DNA from: Gaiellasilicea sp963765705
GTDB taxonomy: Bacteria; Actinomycetota; Thermoleophilia; Gaiellales; Gaiellaceae
Reading direction: 5' to 3'
Assembly (NCBI GenBank): GCA_963765705.1
Contig: CAVXXJ010000009.1
Coordinates: forward strand, 186,001 to 250,000
DNA length: 64,000 nt
Both the position numbers and the translations under genes were made by a program. Below, piece by piece: positions 28,775 to 35,472 of this stretch. Within the stretch, counting starts at the first letter, position 1; every line of letters begins with the position of its first letter. The notes beneath the pieces were generated by a model that did not search any database, was not told the DNA's origin, and was given only the letters and a program-made list of their open reading frames with translations.

Positions 28775-30185
28775 ATGGCCGTCGTTCCACGCCGCACAAA
28801 GATCGTCGCCACGATCGGGCCCGCGTCCTCCGACCCCGAGGTGCTGGAGCAGCTGCTGCACGTGATCGACGGCGCCCGCCTCAACTTCTCGCACGGGACC
28901 CTCGAGGATCACGCGGCGCGCGCGGAGTCGATTCGCGCCGTGTCGAAGGACGTTGGCCGCCCGGTCGCGCTGATCGCGGACCTGCAAGGCCCCAAGCTTC
29001 GGGTCGGCGAGCTCTCGGAGCCGCGGTACCTGATGCGCGGCGACGAGGTGACGATCGCCGGCGAGGACACGGCGCAGGACGGCGACCTGCCGATCGCCCC
29101 GGCCGTGCTCGGATCCGTCCTCCAGCCGGGCTTCGACGTCCTGATCGACGACGGGGCCGTCAGGCTCCGGGTCGGCAGGGTCGAGCGGGGCCGTGCCATC
29201 TGCGAGGTGATCGTCCCGGGCACGGTCAGCTCCAACAAGGGCGTCAACCTGCCCGGCATTCCGCTGCCGATCCCGTCGCTGACGAAGAAGGACATCGACG
29301 ACCTCCAGTTCGCGCTCGAGCTCGGCTGCGACTTCGTCGCCCTCTCCTTCGTGCGCACGGCCTCGGACGTCCAGGCGCTGAAGACCCTGATCGAGGCCTC
29401 GGGCTCGACGGCGCACGTGATCGCGAAGATCGAGAAGGCGGAGGCCGTCGCCGTGCTGGACGACATCCTCCAGCATGCCGACGCCGTCATGGTCGCTCGC
29501 GGCGACCTCGGCGTCGAGATCGGTGCGGCCGAGGTGCCGCTGCTGCAGAAGCGGATCATCCTGCGCGCCCTGGAGCGGGGGAAGCCGGTGATCACGGCGA
29601 CGCAGATGCTCGAGTCGATGATCCACGCGCCGGAGCCGACTCGCGCCGAGGCCTCGGACGTCGCGAACGCCGTCCTCGACGGCACGAGCGCGATCATGCT
29701 CTCAGGCGAGACTGCGATCGGCGAGTTTCCGGGTCGAGTCGGTCGCCTTCATGGACCGGATCGCCCGTGCGGTGGAGCCCAGCCTCGGCTACCGGCACGA
29801 GATCCCGCACGCGGAGGAGGAGCCGACGATCGGCCAGGCGATGTCGAACGCCGCCTGCGACATCGCGGAGGCGCTCGAGGCGAGCGCGATCCTCGTGCCC
29901 ACCTTCACCGGCCGCACTGCCTCCGCCGTCGCACGGCTGCGCCCCCGCCGGCCGATCATCGGCCTGACGCACCACAGCTACTCGCTGTACCACATGGCGC
30001 TCGAGTGGGGCGTGACCCCGGTGCACGTGCCCGAGTGCGCGGACGTCGAGGAGCTCTGGGCGACCTCGCTCCAGGCTGCGCGCGACACCCACATCGTCGA
30101 CCCGGGCGACCGCGTCGTCCTCACCGCGGGCACCGCCGTCAACATTCCCGGCTCGACGAACGTGATCAAGGTGGACATGGCCTAG
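28775..30185 (+). CDS. pyk: Pyruvate kinase, one frameshift
   Basis: Final glycolytic ATP-forming step. Blocks: RRTKIVATIGPASSD, ARLNFSHGT, IADLQGPKLRVGEL, LTKKDIDDLQFALELG, VIAKIEKAEAV, VMVARGDLGVEI, VITATQMLESMI (active-site loop), and GTSAIMLSGETAIGEFP. An extra G near 29,735 breaks the frame; the protein resumes SVAFMDRIARAVEPS and the C-terminal allosteric domain ends STNVIKVDMA. Forms a glycolytic pair with eno. Confidence 0.95.
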
Positions 30186-30532
30186 AGCTCGGGGGCGCTC
30201 AAGCCGGCGAGCGGCTCCCGCGGCCCGGCACACGCAGCCGGCGGCGGCGCCCGCCGTCGCCGATCACGGAGACGACGGTCTGCGCGAGGTGCGGGCACGA
30301 CGCGATCTACTCGCCGACGCTCGCCGCGATCGACCAGCTACGCCTCGGCCGCCTGTACCGGGACGCGCCGCACGGCGACCTGTTCCTCCTTCTCCACCGG
30401 CACCGGCGGGATGCGTTCCCCTCGACCGGGGTCGAAGCCGCGCAGAGCGTAGCCCCGACACGGCCCGTCCTGAGACACAAGACGCGCCGGGGCCGGTGTC
30501 GGGGAGTGTCCCCTGAGCGTCGGCTAGGTCGG
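30186..30532. other. Gene-free interval after pyk, with a small inverted repeat
   Basis: No convincing gene. An open plus frame reads CARCGHDAIYSPTLAAIDQL and RLYRDAPHGDLFLLL, which has a CxxC and could be a decayed or very short protein, but it has no start site or family. A GGGGA-GTG-TCCCC hairpin lies at 30501-30513 near the end of the interval and may act as a terminator between pyk and the convergent acetyltransferase. Confidence 0.4.
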
Positions 30533-31096
30533 CTACGAGTTTGGCTCGACCACCTTCGCGACGACCCAGCGGTGCTTGCCGATCTTACGGTCGCGGACGA
30601 ATCCGAGGCTTTCGTACGTCGAGAGAGCGCCGTGAAAGAGAAAGCCCGCAGGAACGGAGCCTGCGTCCTCTGGATAACCCTCCACCCTCCCGCCGCCGAG
30701 ATCCGCGATGAGGTCGAGCGCGCCCGCGAGCGCCGCCGTGGCGACACCGTGGCGCCGGTGCCCCTTGCCGACGAAGTTGCACGCGATTCGCCAGTCCGGC
30801 AAGACCGTGAGGCCCTTCTCGTACTCGGCGCGGTTCTTGATCCTCGGCACCTCGTCGGGCACGCCGAATTGGCACCAGCCCAGGCAGTTGTCCTCGTCGA
30901 ACACGAGGGCTGCATGAGCCGTGCCTGCCCGGACGCGAGCCAGCTTCCGCTCGCGCTTGGGGGGCTCCGTGCCTCTAGCGTCTTCGTGGAACCCCATGCA
31001 CCAGCAGCCCCCGAAGATCCCATTGTTGCGCTCCACCAGGGCGGCGAACGCAGGCCAGGTCGACTCGTCAAGGGCTCTGACGGTGTACTCGGGCAC
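30533..31096 (-). CDS. GNAT-family N-acetyltransferase
   Basis: About 187 residues beginning with GTG (PEYTVRALDESTWPAFAALV). Contains NNGIFGGCWCMGFHED, LGWCQFGVPDEVPRIKNRAEY, then the acetyl-CoA loop region FVGKGHRRHGVATAALAGAL and FVRDRKIGKHRWVVAKVV. This resembles GNAT proteins annotated as YoaP-like or general acetyltransferases. A longer start at 31153 is possible. GC content is somewhat below its neighbours. Substrate unknown. Confidence 0.8.
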   Translation of the reverse strand: MPEYTVRALDESTWPAFAALVERNNGIFGGCWCMGFHEDARGTEPPKRERKLARVRAGTAHAALVFDEDNCLGWCQFGVPDEVPRIKNRAEYEKGLTVLPDWRIACNFVGKGHRRHGVATAALAGALDLIADLGGGRVEGYPEDAGSVPAGFLFHGALSTYESLGFVRDRKIGKHRWVVAKVVEPNS

Positions 31097-31187
31097 GACG
31101 GCGGACCGTAACCGATGCGGGAGCTCGTCGTGACCCACGAGAAGCCTCGCCAATCGTCGACCGTAGCGACGGCGGTACGCTCGTTGC

Positions 31188-31634
31188 GTGGGCGTCTTGC
31201 GCGAGGTCGTCGAGGCGGATCTGCCGGTCTTCTACGAGCACCAGCGCGACCGGGAAGCGGCGGCGATGGCTGCGTTTCCGCCGCGCGAACGCGACGCGTT
31301 CATGGCGCACTGGGCGAAGACGCTCGCGAACGTCCGGGCCCTGACTTGGACGGTCGTCTCCGACGGCGCGGTCGCCGGCAACATCGGCTGCTGGGAGGGC
31401 GAGGGACGCAGGCTGGTCGGGTATTGGATCGGGCGAGAGTTCTGGGGCCGCGGGCTCGCGACGCAGGCCCTCGCGGAACTCCTCGACGTGGTCGACGCGC
31501 GCCCGCTGCACGCATACGTGGCGAAGAGCAACGTCGCCTCGATCCGCGTGCTCGAGAAGTGCGGGTTCGTCAAGCTTGGCGAGCACGCGGGCGACGACGG
31601 GATCGAGGAGCTCCTCCTGGAGCTGCGGGCATGA
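31188..31634 (+). CDS. GNAT-family N-acetyltransferase (RimJ/RimL type)
   Basis: 148 residues: VLREVVEADLPVFYEHQRDR, GCWEGEGRRLVGYWIGREFWG, the acetyl-CoA motif GRGLATQALAELLD, and the C-terminal VAKSNVASIRVLEKCGFVKL typical of the RimJ/RimL-like group. GTG start. Divergent from the other GNAT gene by about 90 bases; the two are unrelated in detail. Substrate unknown. Confidence 0.88.
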   Translation: MGVLREVVEADLPVFYEHQRDREAAAMAAFPPRERDAFMAHWAKTLANVRALTWTVVSDGAVAGNIGCWEGEGRRLVGYWIGREFWGRGLATQALAELLDVVDARPLHAYVAKSNVASIRVLEKCGFVKLGEHAGDDGIEELLLELRA

Positions 31635-31739
31635 GCACAGACCTGAGCTCAAGGCTCAGGAGGAGCGAGCGTAGCTTGGGAAAGCGTGCTCTCGCCGGGC
31701 CGGGGAGGAAGGCGCGGACGGGTGCGGAAACCCTTCCGC

Positions 31740-32096
31740 ATGGCAACCCGCCGAGCACCCCGCACGGACCGTGGCTCGAAGCGCTCGCAGCGGTCGGCCG
31801 TGCTCCTCCGGTGGTGCGTGCTCGCCGCGGCGGGCTTCGTCGCCTTTCTCTACTACCAGCCCCTCTCGAGCTACTTCGAGACGCGGGCGACGCTGAACGC
31901 GCGCGCCGCCGAGGTGCAGCAGTTGCGCCAGGAGCGGACCCGCCTGCAGGCGCGGCTCGCACACGCCTCGACCGTCGAGGCGCTCTCGCGCGAGGCACGG
32001 CGGATGAGCCTCGTCCGCCCCGGCGAGCGGCTCTTCATCGTCAAGGGCGTCGCCGAGTGGCGCCGCGCGCACGCGCGTCTCTCTAGCGCAAGATGA
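31740..32096 (+). CDS. Septum formation initiator family protein (FtsB/DivIC-like)
   Basis: 118 residues: basic N-terminus (MATRRAPRTDRGSKRSQRSA), one membrane helix (LRWCVLAAAGFVAFLYYQPL), then a leucine/arginine coiled coil (RAAEVQQLRQERTRLQARLA) and the C-terminal RRMSLVRPGERLFIVKG that matches the conserved Gly-Glu block of FtsB/DivIC. Divisome scaffolding role inferred from family. Its neighbour DUF501 is commonly found beside it in actinobacteria. Stop is inside a strong hairpin. Confidence 0.85.
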   Translation: MATRRAPRTDRGSKRSQRSAVLLRWCVLAAAGFVAFLYYQPLSSYFETRATLNARAAEVQQLRQERTRLQARLAHASTVEALSREARRMSLVRPGERLFIVKGVAEWRRAHARLSSAR

Positions 32097-32157
32097 GCAT
32101 CCGCGGAAGCGGATGCTCAGCGCGCGAAGACCCCTGAAGGGGCCGCTGTCGCGGCCC
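32094..32157 (+). terminator. Two tandem hairpins after the FtsB-like gene
   Basis: First hairpin: TGAGCATCCGC (32094-32104), GGAA loop, GCGGATGCTCA (32109-32119), an 11-bp perfect stem whose first three bases are the TGA stop. Second: GGGCCGC (32140-32146), loop TGTC, GCGGCCC (32151-32157), followed by AAAA. Neither has a U-tract on the plus strand, so these may be attenuating or mRNA-stabilising structures as well as terminators. Confidence 0.6.
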
Positions 32158-32193
32158 AAAAGCCCGGCTACATCAGCCGCTACGATCGGCGGG

Positions 32194-32694
32194 ATGGATG
32201 ACCGCGCGCTCGTCGAGCAACAGCTCGGCCGCCCTCCGCGCGCGTTCCTCCGCGTAGCCGCGCGCTGTCCCTTCGGCGCGCCGGCGGTCACGGAGCAGGC
32301 GCCCTACGACGACGCGGGCAACCCGTTCCCGACCACGTACTACCTCACCTGCCCTCAGCTCGTTGCCGCGATCGCGCGGCTCGAGGCCGCGGGGGGCGTC
32401 GAGCGCTGGAGCGCAGACCTCGAACGGGATCCGGAGCTGGCCGCAGACCTCGAGCGGGCGACCGAGGAGCAGCGGCGGCTCCGTCGTGCGCTTGCAGCCG
32501 GGCTGACCGGGCGCGACGGTGGCTCCTCGCTCGAGCTCGGGATCGCCGGTAGCGCCAATCCGCGGCGGCTCAAGTGCCTGCACGCCCACGCCGCCTACGC
32601 GCTCGCGAACCCCGGCTACGCACTCGGGGAGCGGGTGCTCGCCGAGATCGACCCGCTCTGGCCGCCGCAACGCTGTTGTACCTTCGAGGCGTGA
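32194..32694 (+). CDS. DUF501 domain-containing protein
   Basis: 166 residues. Signature text: VEQQLGRPPRAFLRVAARCP, PFPTTYYLTCPQLVAAIARL, and the C-terminal block RRLKCLHAHAAYALANPG with CLHAH, plus WPPQRCC. The conserved Cys/His residues suggest a metal or nucleophile role but no activity is established. It is usually encoded with eno and FtsB in actinobacteria, as here nearby. Overlaps the next gene by GTGA. Confidence 0.93.
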   Translation: MDDRALVEQQLGRPPRAFLRVAARCPFGAPAVTEQAPYDDAGNPFPTTYYLTCPQLVAAIARLEAAGGVERWSADLERDPELAADLERATEEQRRLRRALAAGLTGRDGGSSLELGIAGSANPRRLKCLHAHAAYALANPGYALGERVLAEIDPLWPPQRCCTFEA

Positions 32695-33011
32695 TCACCG
32701 AGGCAGAGCTCGAGAGCGCCCGGCGCGAGTGGGAGGAGGGGCACCGCCGTCTGCTCGAGCAGACGCGCGACCCGACCGCAGCCGACCGGCTGCTTGCCCA
32801 GGTCGACGTGGTCGCAGCCGAGCTTCGCCGGCGCGTCGGCGGCGTCTTCACGCTGCGTGAGCTCGCGGCGGCGTACGCCCGCTCCGAGGAGTGGAGCCGC
32901 GCCGTCGTCTCGGAGCAGGCTCCGGCACCCGGCTGGCCGCGAACCCTCTCGCTCGTCGAGGCGGCTGCGTTCCACCTCTACGCGCGCGGCGCCCAGGACT
33001 ATCAGCCGTGA
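32691..33011 (+). CDS. Hypothetical protein in the DUF501 operon
   Basis: 106 residues, GTG start coupled to DUF501. Mostly helical and charged (ITEAELESARREWEEGHRRL), with TLRELAAAYARSEEWSRAVV and ending LYARGAQDYQP. No membrane segment or catalytic motif seen. No characterised family recognised. Confidence 0.75.
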   Translation: MITEAELESARREWEEGHRRLLEQTRDPTAADRLLAQVDVVAAELRRRVGGVFTLRELAAAYARSEEWSRAVVSEQAPAPGWPRTLSLVEAAAFHLYARGAQDYQP

Positions 33012-33247
33012 CGAGTCCGGAACGCAGGGCCCGGCGGCCCCAGCCAGGACCCCGGCGGAGCCCGCTCTGGCGGCCGTTCCTCGTCGTGCTCGGGGCGGTC
33101 GTGGCGCTGCTGCTCGGTATCTCGATCGGGCGTGCGCTTGCGGACGGGCCGTCACCCGGCGGGACGCAGACGAACGTCCGGACGTTGAAGCCGCAGCCGC
33201 TTCCTCCCGCCACCCGCACGGTCACGGTTACGGTCACGACCGGCTAG
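33008..33247 (+). CDS. Small single-pass membrane protein
   Basis: 79 residues, GTGA-coupled to the previous gene. Basic, proline-rich N-terminus (TSPERRARRPQPGPRRSPLW), one helix (FLVVLGAVVALLLGISIGRA), then an extracellular Thr/Val-rich tail ending TRTVTVTVTTG. Looks like a small envelope protein; unknown function. Ends the DUF501 operon 53 bases before the HTH-receiver gene. Confidence 0.7.
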   Translation: MTSPERRARRPQPGPRRSPLWRPFLVVLGAVVALLLGISIGRALADGPSPGGTQTNVRTLKPQPLPPATRTVTVTVTTG

Positions 33248-33300
33248 CGGCGGTTCCTCGGTTTCAGGTACTTGCAGTTTTGGGTAGGTTCGTCTCCGCA

Positions 33301-33900
33301 ATGGCGTTTCAGGGGAACCGAGGGCAGGCGGCGGGGCAACCAGAGTGGCTCACATTGGGCCAGGCTGCGAAGTACATCGGCGTCGCGCAGAGCACCATGC
33401 GCAAGTGGTCCGACGTCGGCCGCGTCTCGGCCTTCTACACGCCGGGCGGCCACCGTCGCTACCGCCGGTCCGACCTCGACCAGTTCCTCGACCGTTCGGC
33501 TTCGCCGCCGAGCGGCGTCACCTGGACCTCCTCCGGCCCGCTCGTCCTGATCGTCGACGACGACGCCCGCCTGCGCGAATACGTCCGCGTCAATCTCGAG
33601 GCCGAGGGCTACATCGTCCGTGAGGCTGCGAGCGCGGCAGAGGGTCTCGCGGCGCTGGGCGAGCAGTCGCCGGACCTGATCCTGCTCGACGTGATGATGC
33701 CGCAGGTGGACGGCTGGGAGATGCTGCAGCAGATCCACGAGCACACCGGCGTCGGGGCGATCCCGGTCGTGATGTTCTCCGGCAAGGTCGACGAGCGCTC
33801 CGCCGCAGAGGCGGAATCGCGCGGCGCGCAGGGCTTCATCGGCAAGCCGTTCGATCCCAGCTCGCTGATCGAGCAGACGAAGCAACTGCTCCCGATCTGA
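33301..33900 (+). CDS. MerR/excisionase-type HTH fused to a C-terminal response-regulator receiver
   Basis: 199 residues. Residues ~15-65 form a MerR-like winged helix (LTLGQAAKYIGVAQSTMRKW, FYTPGGHRRYRRSDLDQFL, the wing HRRY typical of BldC/excisionase proteins). Residues ~80-199 form a receiver with acidic pocket IVDDDARLREYV, phospho-Asp in LILLDVMMPQVDGWEML, Thr/Ser at VVMFSGK and Lys in FIGKPFDP. The order HTH-receiver is the reverse of ordinary response regulators. No kinase is adjacent. DNA target unknown. Confidence 0.93.
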   Translation: MAFQGNRGQAAGQPEWLTLGQAAKYIGVAQSTMRKWSDVGRVSAFYTPGGHRRYRRSDLDQFLDRSASPPSGVTWTSSGPLVLIVDDDARLREYVRVNLEAEGYIVREAASAAEGLAALGEQSPDLILLDVMMPQVDGWEMLQQIHEHTGVGAIPVVMFSGKVDERSAAEAESRGAQGFIGKPFDPSSLIEQTKQLLPI

Positions 33901-33950
33901 CCGAGCTCGACCAGTCTCTCCAGAGCTGGGTCGTCGACCACCGCCTCGGC

Positions 33951-34436
33951 GTGCTCGATCCGCTCTTCGAGGCGCTCTCCTACCTCGGCTCGTTCGGCTT
34001 CGTCTGGCTCGCGATCGCCCTCGGGATCTCGGGCTTCTCCTGGAGCCGCCCGTGGCTGTGGACGCGGGTGGGCGTGGCGATCCTGGTCGCCGAGAGCGTC
34101 TCGGGCGGGCTGAAGGAGTGGAGCGGCCGCGATCGTCCGCCGCTCGCGAACCCCGATCCCGGACCGCTGGTCGATCTGCCGGCGACCTACTCGTTCCCGT
34201 CGGGGCACGCCACCGTCAGCTTCGCGTGCGCGACCGTCCTGGCGCTCGCGGTGCCGCGGCTCGGCCTGCCGCTCTACGCCCTGGCGGCTCTGATCGCGTT
34301 GTCGCGCGTCTACGTCGGGGTGCACTACCCCTTCGACGTGCTCGCGGGCGCCGTGCTCGGCGTCGCGATCGCTATAGCTCTTCGGATGCTTGCAGCAGCC
34401 CTGCGCCGATCAGCGCCAGGGATGCGACGAGGCTGA
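33951..34436 (+). CDS. PAP2-family membrane phosphatase
   Basis: Full type-2 phosphatidic-acid phosphatase signature: KEWSGRDRPP (KxxxxxxRP), PSGHATVSFA, and SRVYVGVHYPFDVLAGAVLG with the catalytic His. Several membrane helices. Recognisable homologous text (LDQSLQSWVVDHRLG) continues upstream of GTG 33951 to about 33,897, where no ATG/GTG/TTG is in frame; a CTG start or a small sequence error is likely. Substrates may be undecaprenyl pyrophosphate or phospholipids. Its 3' end overlaps the convergent gene by 65 bases. Confidence 0.88.
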   Translation: MLDPLFEALSYLGSFGFVWLAIALGISGFSWSRPWLWTRVGVAILVAESVSGGLKEWSGRDRPPLANPDPGPLVDLPATYSFPSGHATVSFACATVLALAVPRLGLPLYALAALIALSRVYVGVHYPFDVLAGAVLGVAIAIALRMLAAALRRSAPGMRRG

Positions 34437-34833
34437 TCCAGAGCCCGACCGCCCGGTGGGCGAAGAAGAACTCCTCCGGGATCGAGATCACGCGCACCAG
34501 CACGAAGATGGTCGCCAACGCGCCGAGCGCGATCACGAGCAGGCTCTCGGGCACCGCGGCCGGCAGGTCGAATCCCGACTGGCGGAGAGCGACGACGAGG
34601 ATCGCCGCCAGCCCGATGAAGAGGACGAGCTTCCCGAGCACGCCCGTATGCCAGCCGAGCACGGCGACGTTGACCCCCTCGCCGGACCCCGAATACCACC
34701 CGGTCAGGGCGGAGAGCGCGAGCACCAGACCGGAGATCCACGTCGCGCGCTCGCCCATTCCCCAGAGCGACGGAACGACACGGCGAGGGGCAGCCGAAGG
34801 CTCCGGCCCCTGGTCGTAGCTGTGATCGCTCAT
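34372..34833 (-). CDS. Four-helix membrane protein, unknown function
   Basis: 153 residues from ATG 34833 (MSDHSYDQGPEPSAAPRRVV). Four hydrophobic spans (ATWISGLVLALSALTGWYSG; LGKLVLFIGLAAILVVALR; LLVIALGALATIFVLVRVIS; VGLWISLVASLALIGAGLLQ). Pattern resembles small DUF-type or DoxX-size membrane proteins, but I cannot name a family. Tail-to-tail overlap with PAP2. Confidence 0.72.
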   Translation of the reverse strand: MSDHSYDQGPEPSAAPRRVVPSLWGMGERATWISGLVLALSALTGWYSGSGEGVNVAVLGWHTGVLGKLVLFIGLAAILVVALRQSGFDLPAAVPESLLVIALGALATIFVLVRVISIPEEFFFAHRAVGLWISLVASLALIGAGLLQASEEL

Positions 34834-34861
34834 CGGCTCTGGCGTTTCCACGGAGCGAAGT

Positions 34862-35140
34862 ATGGGCATATCCGACAGAGAAAGTCACGCAGGTACCGGG
34901 GTCTTGGAGTCTGAGCTGGGGGTCATGCAGGTGCAGGACGGGTCGAGGAGCTCGGCGGCGACTGTTGCCGCCCGAGAGAACGGCGAGCCGGTGTTCTTCG
35001 CCGCCGGACGAGAGGTGAGCGGCGAGTTCCGCTGTGCCGGGTGCGGCTACGGCGTGATCGTGCGCAGCCTGCTGCCGACGTGCCCGATGTGCCGAGGGCT
35101 CATCTGGGAAGAGCCCGGCGGCAGCCCTTTCTCCTCCTGA
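34862..35140 (+). CDS. Small zinc-ribbon protein
   Basis: 92 residues (or 71 from ATG 34925). A C-terminal four-cysteine ribbon reads CAGCGYGVIVRSLLPTCPMC, spaced CxxC-16-CxxC, followed by RGLIWEEPGGSPFSS, as in rubredoxin-like ribbons. The upstream ATG has GGAG six bases before it. N-terminus is polar and probably disordered. Likely metal binding; role unknown. Confidence 0.75.
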   Translation: MGISDRESHAGTGVLESELGVMQVQDGSRSSAATVAARENGEPVFFAAGREVSGEFRCAGCGYGVIVRSLLPTCPMCRGLIWEEPGGSPFSS

Positions 35141-35190
35141 CGCGCGCCTCCGGCGCGAGCGTTTCGACGTTGAGGACTACACTTGCCGTC

Positions 35191-35457
35191 ATGGCCGAGC
35201 CTGCGACGCGCGCTCCGGCAGGCGATGAAGATTCGCCTCCCGACGCCATCCCGATCGATGCAATACCGATCGATCCGAGCGCCGTCGATCGCGCCTATTT
35301 GCAAGAGCGCGCACGACGCCGTGCACGGTTCGAGCGCTCCCGTGCCCGTCGCCGGGCGGGAGTGCGCTTCTGGATCGTCCTCCTGTGCCTGATGGCCGTG
35401 GGTGTGCTGCTGACGCTCACGATCTGGCGCGAGGTCGAGCGTCTCTTCGGCCTGTAG
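35191..35457 (+). CDS. Small tail-anchored membrane protein
   Basis: 88 residues: acidic, repetitive N-terminus (DAIPIDAIPIDPSAVDRAY), an Arg-rich helix (LQERARRRARFERSRARRRA), and one C-terminal membrane span (VRFWIVLLCLMAVGVLLTLT) ending REVERLFGL. Fifteen bases before the SpoIIE phosphatase gene, so possibly co-transcribed. No known family. Confidence 0.7.
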   Translation: MAEPATRAPAGDEDSPPDAIPIDAIPIDPSAVDRAYLQERARRRARFERSRARRRAGVRFWIVLLCLMAVGVLLTLTIWREVERLFGL

Positions 35458-35472
35458 CGGGATGGTCTGCTC

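Noticed and set aside
30283..30480. Possible CxxC protein after pyk
   Set aside because: No start site, ribosome binding site or family; left as gene-free.
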